Both the position numbers and the translations under genes were made by a program. 25,445 nt of DNA from an uncultured Rhodobiaceae bacterium. GTDB taxonomy: Archaea > Thermoplasmatota > Poseidoniia > Poseidoniales > Poseidoniaceae. Shown piece by piece: positions 1 to 8,061 of the stretch; within the stretch, counting starts at the first letter, position 1, and each line of letters starts with the position of its first letter. The DNA is taken from positions 1 through 25,445 of the forward strand of contig CALDQY010000261.1 in NCBI GenBank assembly GCA_937911445.1. The letters are read 5' to 3'. The notes under the pieces were generated by a model. It did no database searches. It saw only the letters and a list, made by a program, of their open reading frames with translations, and was not told the origin of the DNA.

Positions 1-1
1 G

Positions 2-1144
2 TTTCGACGTTTGCAAGAAAAAACGCAAGAGTTGATTAGCGAAAGGACTCACATCGAATCCGAACTTCGCAACGTCAAAAAACAAGCAGGCCGACTTGAA
101 GAAGAAGTACGCCACTTGCGTGCTCCACCACTCATTGTCGGGACCTTACAAGATGTCCTAGATCCTGAAAGAGCGATTGTTCGTTCTTCCAACGGAACAG
201 TGTTTCAAGTATCTCTCAACCAACGTATTGAACCTGCCCTCCTCAAGCCAGGAACACGCGTCGCACTCAACCAAGATACACTCTCACTCGTCGAGGTTCT
301 ACACGATGCATGGGATCCAATCGTAAGCGGGTCAGAGATGGTGGAAAAACCAGACATTACGTATGATATGGTCGCTGGTTTGGATGATGAAATCCTATCG
401 GTTCGAGAAGCAATTGAACTACCGCTGACCAAACCTCAATTGTTCACAAAAGTTGGGATTAAACCTCCAAAAGGTGTCCTGCTCGTAGGACCACCTGGTT
501 GTGGAAAGACCTTGCTTGCCAAAGCGGTTGCTCATCATACAAATGCGACATTCATACGAATGGTCGGGTCAGAGCTTGCTCAGAAATACATCGGTGAAGG
601 TGGACGTCTCGTGCGTGAATTGTTTTCACTGGCGAAGGATAAATCACCATCCATCATCTTCCTTGACGAAATTGACGCCATCGGAGCGAAGCGATTGGAT
701 GGTTCAACCAGTGGAGACCGAGAAGTTCAACGCACACTCATGCAGCTTCTAGCAGAATTGGATGGTTTTGATGAATTGGAGCATGTGAAAATCATTGCAG
801 CAACCAATCGCCCTGATATTCTCGATGATGCGCTCCTCCGCCCTGGTCGATTCGATCGAATCATCGAAATCCCAATTCCAGAAGAGGATTCACGTCATGC
901 AATACTAACCCTACATTTGTCGAGTATGAACACCAAAGGCGTTCGTTTGAAGGCTGTTGCGCGCGCTACCACTGGGTTCAGTGGGGCTGAGTTAAAGGCA
1001 ACCTGTGTCGAAGCAGGCATGATTGCTATTCGATCAGACCGAGATACAGTACTTCATTCCGATGTTATGCAAGCCATTGAACGATTGAACAAGAAGAAGT
1101 CACAATCTGGTAGCACGTCCTCGCCAGAAGGATTGTACGGGTGA
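2..1144 (+). CDS. pan: Proteasome-activating nucleotidase PAN (5' end outside window)
   Basis: This AAA+ ATPase ring unfolds proteins and feeds them into the archaeal 20S proteasome. The frame is open to the left edge, so the true start lies upstream; about 380 residues are visible, against roughly 400-430 for the family. In order I see the end of an N-terminal coiled coil (Glu/Lys/Arg-rich, first ~35 residues), an OB-like domain, then the AAA+ module with Walker A GPPGCGKT (codons near 488-511), Walker B IIFLDEID (near 653-676) and the second region of homology ending in RPGRFDR. The protein ends in Leu-Tyr-Gly, which fits the HbYX tail that docks into the alpha-ring pockets of the 20S particle and opens its gate. 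Function as a 20S partner is therefore well supported. The formiminotransferase gene follows 32 bases downstream on the same strand. Confidence 0.95.
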   Translation, partial: FRRLQEKTQELISERTHIESELRNVKKQAGRLEEEVRHLRAPPLIVGTLQDVLDPERAIVRSSNGTVFQVSLNQRIEPALLKPGTRVALNQDTLSLVEVLHDAWDPIVSGSEMVEKPDITYDMVAGLDDEILSVREAIELPLTKPQLFTKVGIKPPKGVLLVGPPGCGKTLLAKAVAHHTNATFIRMVGSELAQKYIGEGGRLVRELFSLAKDKSPSIIFLDEIDAIGAKRLDGSTSGDREVQRTLMQLLAELDGFDELEHVKIIAATNRPDILDDALLRPGRFDRIIEIPIPEEDSRHAILTLHLSSMNTKGVRLKAVARATTGFSGAELKATCVEAGMIAIRSDRDTVLHSDVMQAIERLNKKKSQSGSTSSPEGLYG

Positions 1145-1176
1145 ATGTTCAAAGTCCGACGTGAGAACCACACGTT

Positions 1177-2217
1177 ATGTCCAAAGCCATTGTTGAGTGT
1201 GTTCCGAATATCTCCGAAGGTCGGGATTTAGACAAAGTCAACCGCATTGTTGATGCAGCACGAATTGACGGTGTCAAGATTCTCGGTGTTGAACCTGACC
1301 CAGATTACAATCGTACTGTCATCACCTTTGCAGGTACAATCAAGGAAGTCGAGAGTGCTGCCATTTTATTGATTGAAAAGGCCATCGATGAAATCGATAT
1401 GAGAATCCATTCTGGAGAGCATCCACGCATGGGATGTGTCGATGTATGCCCATTTATTCCAATTTCAAATGCAACAATGGATGATTGTGTTGAAGTTGCG
1501 ATACGCGTAGCTAAGAAAATTGCTCGATCAGATGTGCCTGTTTTCCTATATGGTTTTGCGTCAACTTCGGACGAGCGTACCTCGCTGTCTACACTAAGAA
1601 AGGGGGAATACGAAGGATTGTCTGCTCGCTTGAACAATTCAACAGAATTGCATGGTGATGCAACAAGACTTCCTGATTTCGGCTCTACTCAATGGGATGA
1701 AACATCACAAAAGAGTGGAGGAATAACAATAGGCGCTCGCGATATTCTTCTTGCTTACAACGTCAACATTGTTGATACTGACCCGTATGTAGCTCAGCAA
1801 ATAGGTTCCATTGTTCGCAGTTCTGGACGACTGATGAAATCCGCTGATGGAGAACGAAAGTTCCGAACCAAAGGTCTCCTCCAACATGTACAAGGTATGG
1901 GTGTTCCACTTGAATCACACAATATGAGTCAAGTGTCGATGAATCTACAAAATTATCGCGTTACGAACCTCCATCATGCATACGATACGATTGAAAGTTT
2001 ATGCAAAAACATGGGAAGTTCAACCAAAGGCAGTGAATTGGTGGGATTGGTACCACTCGAAGCCATGATTGCTGCTGGGCAATGGTACGGAGGATATGAC
2101 CAGTCCGATGAGGAATGTATTGAAACAGCCATCAAGCATCTTGGATTGGACTCGATTTCTCCATTCAATCCAAATGAACGTATCATCGAATGGGCCCTGA
2201 AGGAGGGAAGCCAATGA
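1177..2217 (+). CDS. ftcD: Glutamate formiminotransferase (FTCD N-terminal half as a separate protein)
   Basis: The enzyme transfers the formimino group of N-formimino-L-glutamate to tetrahydrofolate, normally the last step of histidine degradation. The 346 residues cover both formiminotransferase subdomains. They open with the family signature IVECVPNISEGRD and carry GEHPRMGCVDVCPFIP, whose His is residue 82, the same number as the catalytic His recalled for the pig enzyme. The ATG at 1177 puts this conserved start at residue 5, so the start is secure; I see no strong ribosome binding site before it. The stop overlaps the cyclodeaminase start (ATGA), so the two activities fused in animal FTCD are separate but translationally coupled here. 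Other histidine-degradation genes are not in the window, so the source of the formimino group is not shown. Confidence 0.92.
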   Translation: MSKAIVECVPNISEGRDLDKVNRIVDAARIDGVKILGVEPDPDYNRTVITFAGTIKEVESAAILLIEKAIDEIDMRIHSGEHPRMGCVDVCPFIPISNATMDDCVEVAIRVAKKIARSDVPVFLYGFASTSDERTSLSTLRKGEYEGLSARLNNSTELHGDATRLPDFGSTQWDETSQKSGGITIGARDILLAYNVNIVDTDPYVAQQIGSIVRSSGRLMKSADGERKFRTKGLLQHVQGMGVPLESHNMSQVSMNLQNYRVTNLHHAYDTIESLCKNMGSSTKGSELVGLVPLEAMIAAGQWYGGYDQSDEECIETAIKHLGLDSISPFNPNERIIEWALKEGSQ

Positions 2218-2846
2218 CATGGGCAGATGTATCGCTGAGAGAATTTCAGGATGCACTAGCGAGCAGTGCACCTACACCCGGCGGAGGGTCAGCAGCTGGC
2301 GTTGCTCTTGGACAAGCTGCTGCATTAGCAGTAATGGTGAGCGACTTAACACTTGGAAACGAATCGTTCCGTGAAGGTTGGGCCATTTCAGAACAAGTGA
2401 AGACTGTCGCTATTCCAATGTTAGACGATGGCCTTAATCTCGCCACTGAGGACAGCGAGGCATTCGATATGGTCGTTGACTCGTTCAAGTTACCCAAAGA
2501 TACGGACCAACTCAAATCTGAACGAAGGGACGCAATTCGATCTGCAACACTGGGTGCTGCAGAGGTCCCTTATCGAACCGCGGTTTCAGCCCTTCGTCTC
2601 CTCAAGTTGCTGCCTGAACTTGCAAGCAAAGGTAATCCGAATGCAGCATCCGACGCCGGTGTAGCAAGTCTTCTGGCATCTGCAGCCCTCAAAGGAGCAA
2701 TTTTCAATGTTGAGATCAACCTACAATCCCTTCCAGAGGATTACGGTATTGATATGCGGAAGGGACTTCCAAGTCTTATCGAGGATGGCCGGATTTATTC
2801 AAGACAAGCCATGGATGCTGTTCGAGACCGATTATCGAACCAGTGA
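2214..2846 (+). CDS. fchA: Formiminotetrahydrofolate cyclodeaminase (FTCD C-terminal half)
   Basis: This protein converts 5-formimino-tetrahydrofolate to 5,10-methenyl-tetrahydrofolate and ammonia, completing the reaction begun by the upstream gene. It has 210 residues, typical for a stand-alone, all-helical cyclodeaminase. The family signature APTPGGGSAAG sits near residues 18-28, followed by an Ala-rich helix. I chose the ATG at 2214 because it lies in an ATGA overlap with the preceding stop and has a GGAGGG ribosome binding site at 2202-2207; the frame also permits an earlier ATG at 2190, but that would only add eight unconserved residues. The 3' end overlaps the convergent metG gene by 15 bases. 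The pair implies tetrahydrofolate, not only methanopterin, as a one-carbon carrier in this archaeon. Confidence 0.92.
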   Translation: MTWADVSLREFQDALASSAPTPGGGSAAGVALGQAAALAVMVSDLTLGNESFREGWAISEQVKTVAIPMLDDGLNLATEDSEAFDMVVDSFKLPKDTDQLKSERRDAIRSATLGAAEVPYRTAVSALRLLKLLPELASKGNPNAASDAGVASLLASAALKGAIFNVEINLQSLPEDYGIDMRKGLPSLIEDGRIYSRQAMDAVRDRLSNQ

Positions 2847-5081
2847 ACCGGTAGATATTTCGCCATCAATTGTAACAAGTCTGACAACATCGTTTCCGTC
2901 ATCTGCTGCCAACATCATTCCTTCACTAACAACACCACGAAGCGGTCTAGGTTTGAGGTTTGCAACAAATACGACCGATTTGTTCACCAAGTCCTCTACT
3001 GAATAGTACGCCTTAATTCCGGCGCAGATTGTACGACCACTTTCACTTCCATCGTCCACATGAACAACGTACAACCTGTCTGCATTCGGGTGGTCTTCAA
3101 CAGAAAGGATTTTTCCAACTCTTAATTCTGTTTTCATGAAAGTATCAAAATCGAGATATTCAATTCCTTCTGGTGTTTCTTTTTCCATATTCTTCTTCTC
3201 CTTTCTGCCACCCTTCACTGCATGAGTGATGTCCTGTGAATCTGTATCTTCTTCAATGAGTGATTGTTCCTCGCTAACGATCTCTTCCACATCCAATCGC
3301 TTGAAAAGTGGCTTATAATCTTGGGATGGTGACTGGATGGTAACGGACCAATCGATTGCATCATTCCAGTGCATCTCCTCGAGGGCATTCTCGATACCTA
3401 ACATGTCCCATAGTTTACGGGCACTAAATGGTAAGAACGGCTGCGTTACAATGGCAAGGTAACGGCAAATTCTCCAACCCATGGCTAAGGAAGAGAGTGC
3501 TTCTACTCGTCCATCAGCATCGACATCCGATTTCAGATGTTTCCATGGCATCGATGACTGCAACAGTTGATTTCCATGTTGTGCTGCAGTCATCGCAGTA
3601 CGCAATGCTTCTTTGTATCGATGACGCTGAAGAGAATCTGTCATTGATTGGTGAAGATTCTCAAGAGTTTCGCAGAGTTCTTGGTAAAAGGTGAGGTTGT
3701 TGAAAGAAGGGAGAGACTCGCCACCTGGCGTATCAGGCAGACGTGCTGAGAGAGATAGAACACGGTTGGCAAAATTGCCATAGGTGGCGATGAGTTCGTT
3801 GTTGATGCGATCAACGAATTCGTTCCATGTAAAGTCTGTATCATGCGATTCCGGCATATTGATGCTGAGATAATATCGCAACGTATCTGGATCAAATCGC
3901 TCTAAGAAGGAAGGAAGCCAAATTGCGTGTTTTCTAGATTTTGAAAACTGTCCGCCAGCTAGCATGAGGTACTCCATCGCAGGAACATTGTCTTCCAAAC
4001 GAAGGTCTCCTGATTGAGGAAGTTCGACTGGATCCTCAGCAGTTTTCCCTTTCTGTGCATGGTTAAGGCCCATGAGGATGGCAGGCCAAATTACGGTATG
4101 AAATGGAACATTGTCCTTACCCAGGAAGTAATAATGACGTTGTTCGGATACTTCATTCTCAAGCCACCATTGTTCCCAATCGGAACCGTCACCATGCATT
4201 TCAGACCAAATTTGTGAACATGTAAGGTACCCTTGAACTGCTTCGAACCAGACATAAATGCATTTACCATCCCAATCCGATCCTTCGAGTGGGACGTTAA
4301 TTCCCCATTCGAGATCACGAGTGACAGCTCTTGGGCGCAACCCCATGTCAAGCCATTGCTTTGTCATTGCACGTACATTCGGTTTCCAAACAGCGTTGTT
4401 GTTCTCAGCATGTTGTTCAAGGGCTTTCTGGAACAAATCAAGTCGATAGAATAGGTGGTCCGTGTCACGAATTTCAACTTTTAACTCAGGATTCATTTTT
4501 GACACAGGGTTCTTGAGTTCTGATGACTCATAGGTCGCTCCACAAGCGTCGCATTGGTCTCCACGCGCACCATCTGCATCACATGACGGACAGGTACCCT
4601 CAATGTATCGATCGGGGAGGAAACGTCCACCACCATCTGGGTGAACTTCGTAATATTGCTGCATGGTTCTTTTTTCAAAGAATCCAGCGTCGTAAAGGAG
4701 ACGAAAATTCTCTTGCACTTTTTCCTTATGCTTTGAATCACTGGTCCGGTTGAACAATGAACCACCATAATCAATGCCTCTAGGATCAACGTTTGGCATC
4801 CAAGTACATCCCAAATCGAGGAGCGCTTGTGTGTTAATTGCATGGTATTCATCGACCACATCTTGTGGAGAAACACCATCCTGTTCTGCAGTAACTGTGA
4901 TTGGTGTGCCATGTTCGTCGGAGCCGGAAACCATCAACACCTTATTCCCACGAGCACGTTCAAACCGAGCATGAATGTCAGGAGGGAGGTAGCAACCAGC
5001 AACGTGACCAAGATGCAGTGGCCCATTCGCGTATGGCCATGCAACGCACACAAGAACGTGGTCACCATCGGCCATATCCAT
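2832..5081 (-). CDS. metG: Methionyl-tRNA synthetase with C-terminal tRNA-binding domain
   Basis: This class I synthetase charges tRNA-Met. The 749 residues include the HIGH-type motif HLGH at 23-26, a CPSC/CDAC zinc knuckle (Cys164, 167, 177, 180) in the connective peptide, and a KMSKS-type loop FSKSR at 379-383. The alpha-helical anticodon-binding domain follows. After an acidic, Lys-rich linker (about 605-640) comes an EMAP/Trbp111-type OB domain (about 641-749; TELRVGKI, HPNADRLYV, LRGVVSEGM) that improves tRNA binding and often mediates dimerisation. In some archaea that domain is a separate protein; here it is fused. The first ATG (5081) and the third codon ATG (5075) are equally plausible starts. 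The gene is convergent with fchA and divergent from the CNNM gene. Confidence 0.97.
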   Translation of the reverse strand: MDMADGDHVLVCVAWPYANGPLHLGHVAGCYLPPDIHARFERARGNKVLMVSGSDEHGTPITVTAEQDGVSPQDVVDEYHAINTQALLDLGCTWMPNVDPRGIDYGGSLFNRTSDSKHKEKVQENFRLLYDAGFFEKRTMQQYYEVHPDGGGRFLPDRYIEGTCPSCDADGARGDQCDACGATYESSELKNPVSKMNPELKVEIRDTDHLFYRLDLFQKALEQHAENNNAVWKPNVRAMTKQWLDMGLRPRAVTRDLEWGINVPLEGSDWDGKCIYVWFEAVQGYLTCSQIWSEMHGDGSDWEQWWLENEVSEQRHYYFLGKDNVPFHTVIWPAILMGLNHAQKGKTAEDPVELPQSGDLRLEDNVPAMEYLMLAGGQFSKSRKHAIWLPSFLERFDPDTLRYYLSINMPESHDTDFTWNEFVDRINNELIATYGNFANRVLSLSARLPDTPGGESLPSFNNLTFYQELCETLENLHQSMTDSLQRHRYKEALRTAMTAAQHGNQLLQSSMPWKHLKSDVDADGRVEALSSLAMGWRICRYLAIVTQPFLPFSARKLWDMLGIENALEEMHWNDAIDWSVTIQSPSQDYKPLFKRLDVEEIVSEEQSLIEEDTDSQDITHAVKGGRKEKKNMEKETPEGIEYLDFDTFMKTELRVGKILSVEDHPNADRLYVVHVDDGSESGRTICAGIKAYYSVEDLVNKSVVFVANLKPRPLRGVVSEGMMLAADDGNDVVRLVTIDGEISTGSLVR

Positions 5082-5093
5082 TGCTAACAGGCA

Positions 5094-5109
5094 TTGATTT
5101 TCAAATCAA
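5094..5109. promoter_or_regulatory. 16-base palindrome in the metG/CNNM divergent intergenic region
   Basis: TTGATTT, a two-base centre, then AAATCAA: a perfect 7-base inverted repeat 13 bases upstream of the metG start. The two-base centre is too short for a good RNA hairpin loop, so a DNA-binding site for a dimeric regulator is the more natural reading. No regulator is known to me, and one short AT-rich palindrome can arise by chance. Confidence 0.3.
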
Positions 5110-5193
5110 CCCTTTTGTTCATCCAAAAACAACATTTTCAAGAAGCAGAAGTTCTTGGGAAGGATATCCGACGGACAGGAGTTCACGTTCATC

Positions 5194-6228
5194 ATGAACC
5201 TCACATTACTCATTTTTTACACCGTTCTTGCGCTTGGCGTATCGTTTCTCTGCTCAATCCTTGAAGCAGTTGTACTCTCCATTCCGAACACACAAGTCGC
5301 CGTATGGGAAAAGGATGGCAACAGACGTGGACAATTATGGGCGAAACTAAAAGCAGATGATGCAGTTAAGCCACTCACCGCTATACTTACGCTCAATACA
5401 ATTGCACACACCATGGGCGCCGCTGGTGTAGGATCCGAAGTACAAAATCAGTTTGGAAATGAGTACCTCACCATTGCATCCGTGATTCTAACGTTGGCTG
5501 TTCTCTTCCTATCGGAGATTATTCCAAAGACTCTTGGAACCGCATATTGGCGACAACTTTCTTTGATGACAGGCCACATTTTGAATTCAATCACAATCGC
5601 ATTGGTCTTCATCATCGCACCAATTCAATGGATGAAGAAGATTCTGCCAAGTGCTGATGGACAATTGGTCACCAGAGATGATTTGGTTGCGCTTGCTGAT
5701 CTTGGCGAAGAAGAAGGCGCATTAATGGAAGATGAGGAAACGGTGATACACAACTTGTTGCGACTTCGTGAAATCCCCATCACAGAGGTTATGACACCCC
5801 GAGTTGTCGTCACAGCCTTGCAGCATGATATGACAATCCGCCAAGTATTGGATGAATATCCTGTCCTTCGATTTTCTCGTATGCCAGTGTTTTCTGAATC
5901 AATTGATGATGTCCAAGGAGTGGTCATTCGCTCTGAATTGTTACTCGCAGCGAGCAGGGATGAATGGGGCCGTGGCGTATCAGAATTCATGAAACCGGTA
6001 GAATTCCTTACGACCAACCAAAGTGTCGATGTTGCTCTTGATATGTTGCTTGAACGGCGCCAACAATTTGCAGTCGTTCAAGATGAATTCGGTGGAACGT
6101 CAGGTATTTTGACCATGGAAGACGTTTTGGAAACACTTCTGGGCGAAGAAATCGTCGACGAGCTTGATGAAGTCGATGATATGCGGGAACTCGCTCGTGA
6201 ACAAGCAAGTTCAATTGAAGAGGAGTGA
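5194..6228 (+). CDS. CNNM/HlyC-type membrane protein: DUF21 plus CBS pair
   Basis: Members of this family (CNNM, CorB, YhdP) are linked to magnesium or other divalent-cation homeostasis. The 344 residues start with a DUF21 membrane domain of about four hydrophobic segments (roughly 1-150) containing the conserved block SEIIPKTLG at 107-115. A helical linker and two CBS domains follow (about 200-255 and 265-320; MTPRVVV and FGGTSGILTMEDVLE), which usually bind adenine nucleotides. It ends soon after the CBS pair in an acidic tail, so the C-terminal CorC_HlyC domain of many bacterial relatives is absent. I chose ATG 5194, directly before the first hydrophobic segment, with AGGAG about 12 bases upstream, over an in-frame TTG at 5155. 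The cation transported, if any, cannot be read from the sequence. Confidence 0.85.
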   Translation: MNLTLLIFYTVLALGVSFLCSILEAVVLSIPNTQVAVWEKDGNRRGQLWAKLKADDAVKPLTAILTLNTIAHTMGAAGVGSEVQNQFGNEYLTIASVILTLAVLFLSEIIPKTLGTAYWRQLSLMTGHILNSITIALVFIIAPIQWMKKILPSADGQLVTRDDLVALADLGEEEGALMEDEETVIHNLLRLREIPITEVMTPRVVVTALQHDMTIRQVLDEYPVLRFSRMPVFSESIDDVQGVVIRSELLLAASRDEWGRGVSEFMKPVEFLTTNQSVDVALDMLLERRQQFAVVQDEFGGTSGILTMEDVLETLLGEEIVDELDEVDDMRELAREQASSIEEE

Positions 6229-7185
6229 ATGTCCTTCAAGCCATGTTCGAATCAATTCATTGCGTACGACGTTTTCTTGTTCGTACGAATGTCTGAGTTC
6301 TTCAACAATGTGATAGGTGAACTCCGATTGTGAGTTCGTATGAACGTCTATCAAAAGTAGCGCATGTTTGAGGCCAAGCGTTGTATCGTGCTTCGCTTGA
6401 ATGAGAATCGTAGGGCACTGAGGTAAGCCCCATTCAGGAGAACGCAAGAATTCAATTGATGGTACTTGGTACTGAGGTGGATTGATTCGATTGTAATATC
6501 GTAGCAACCGACGCATCATAGGACGCTGCAAATTCTTTGGAATTTTAAGATAGTCACATGTTTGATTATTGATGTATTCATAAGAGGTGACCGGTGATTC
6601 AAGGATCACGCCTCGAGCATTCCTCGAAGTGTTCAGTTCTGGGCGCAATACACGTTGGGCGACAAATCCTCCTAAACTATGTCCGTGGACCAAAAATCCA
6701 TTTTCAAGCCAACCACGCTGCTCAAAAAGATCCAACACCCTCTCAAGATCATGACATACATGCATAGCAGCCCAATGGGGGACACGTTTGTTTCCACCAT
6801 GTGCCCGCATTTCGAACAAGACGCAATTGTATCCAAGTTCGTGAAACAATGCACTTCTTCCCAACATATTCGATGCGCGAGAATTCCATCCGTGAATCAA
6901 TATGGCGAGCGGTCGGTTCGAATTCCAATCCTTCTTCAACCAGCGCACTGGGTAACCTTGTACGTCAATTGATTCCCATTCCCAGCCAGTAGGTGCTTCG
7001 ACGTCTTCTCGAATGGTTGGTAATCGTAACATGAATCCAAGGCACAGAGCAAACCACATGTCAATGAGGAAGATCGGTGCAAGCAGCACAATGTAGAGTG
7101 TATTCGATGATATGACGAGTCCTATTGTGATGACAGTCCAGGCGAATGCATGAGCAAAGAACGCTGAAAAGCGGTGCGAAATCAT
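6211..7185 (-). CDS. Membrane-anchored alpha/beta hydrolase
   Basis: The 324 residues begin with two hydrophobic segments (about 9-30 and 30-54), then an alpha/beta-hydrolase fold. Visible landmarks are the oxyanion strand ILIHGW (95-100), nucleophile elbow GHSLGG with Ser170, an acid in AKHDTT (Asp267) and a late His in LRHSYE (His299), giving a complete Ser-Asp-His triad. The closest general description is a DUF1749/YqkD-like serine hydrolase; the substrate (ester, peptide or lipid) is unknown. The ATG at 7185 is the only good start; it lies 15 bases after the stop of the RDD-like gene, so the two are probably co-transcribed. The 3' end overlaps the convergent CNNM gene by 18 bases. Confidence 0.83.
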   Translation of the reverse strand: MISHRFSAFFAHAFAWTVITIGLVISSNTLYIVLLAPIFLIDMWFALCLGFMLRLPTIREDVEAPTGWEWESIDVQGYPVRWLKKDWNSNRPLAILIHGWNSRASNMLGRSALFHELGYNCVLFEMRAHGGNKRVPHWAAMHVCHDLERVLDLFEQRGWLENGFLVHGHSLGGFVAQRVLRPELNTSRNARGVILESPVTSYEYINNQTCDYLKIPKNLQRPMMRRLLRYYNRINPPQYQVPSIEFLRSPEWGLPQCPTILIQAKHDTTLGLKHALLLIDVHTNSQSEFTYHIVEELRHSYEQENVVRNELIRTWLEGHSLLFN

Positions 7186-7199
7186 GGAGATGAAACCCT

Positions 7200-8048
7200 T
7201 CAGTCTTCAGATGTTTCTTCAGAGGATTCGGTTGATTCTTCCGTTTCATTTTGTTCCGATGCCTTTTCTTCACGGACTTTCGCACGTTCTTCAACACGCT
7301 TGGCGTATTTTTCTCCGAATTGACTCATGCTCTCAAGTCGTGCACGGAATCCAGAGGTAGCCTTCTCTTCTGGTATGTATCGTGCGAGGTACGCTCCAAA
7401 CATGAGATCAAAGAGACCTTGGTCGAGTTCACTGTTGCGGGAGAATTGCCAATTCACAACCCATAGGATCATCATAACTGCACCTATTGAGGTCATGACG
7501 ATCGGTGCGGTACCTCCATCGGAGATTAGTCCGGCTTGAGTGAACACCATAATGAAACCCACCAGAGAGAGAAGACCGATGTTGTTCACAAACAAACTGT
7601 GTAAGAAGAGAGGTTTGGAACCGTCACCACGAATGTATCGAGTCGAAGACGTGTATTGGCCAAGATTACGTCCAGTATAAATCGGCAAGAATATTGCGTT
7701 AAAGAAGAAAACGATAATCGCAACGAGGAACAAAATGGTTGTTTCCAAACCACCGCTTGAACCACCAGTGAGTGCTGACATAACAAGGGCAGCAATCAAA
7801 ACTGAGAAATTAGCGATGAAATTAACCCACCAACTTATGACGCGACTCAATTTCGGAGCAATTTCAAATTCAGAGGAGAGGCTCGCTGGTCGAGCTTTCT
7901 TGACCTTTGGCTTCTTCTCTTTCTTAGGTTTTGCAGCCTTCGCTGCAACAGGGACTGCTTCAGCAACCTTGGCTGCTTTGACAGCCTTTGCTACTGCTTT
8001 CTTGGGTGCCTTCGTTTCGTTTGATTCAACTTTGTCAAGTAGTCCCAT
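7200..8048 (-). CDS. RDD-like membrane protein with Lys/Ala-rich N-terminal tail
   Basis: The 282 residues fall into three parts. Residues 12-54 are a Lys/Ala/Val/Pro-rich tail resembling histone-H1-type or ribosomal-protein extensions. Residues about 65-225 hold four hydrophobic segments with RDD-family landmarks: TGRNLGQYTSSTRYIRGDG in the loop before the third segment and SELDQGLFDLMFGAYLAR near the end. The last ~55 residues are highly charged and Glu/Ser-rich. The Arg-Asp-Asp triplet that names the family is not literally present. RDD proteins have been linked to transport or stress tolerance, but no function can be assigned here. The ATG at 8048 has GAGGCGAT just upstream and follows the previous gene by 13 bases, which suggests an operon. 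Confidence 0.7.
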   Translation of the reverse strand: MGLLDKVESNETKAPKKAVAKAVKAAKVAEAVPVAAKAAKPKKEKKPKVKKARPASLSSEFEIAPKLSRVISWWVNFIANFSVLIAALVMSALTGGSSGGLETTILFLVAIIVFFFNAIFLPIYTGRNLGQYTSSTRYIRGDGSKPLFLHSLFVNNIGLLSLVGFIMVFTQAGLISDGGTAPIVMTSIGAVMMILWVVNWQFSRNSELDQGLFDLMFGAYLARYIPEEKATSGFRARLESMSQFGEKYAKRVEERAKVREEKASEQNETEESTESSEETSED

Positions 8049-8061
8049 ATAATCGCCTCAC

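Noticed and set aside
4493..4912. 139-codon open frame on the minus strand inside metG
   Set aside because: It is a different frame of the well-conserved MetRS coding region; its translation has no recognisable features.
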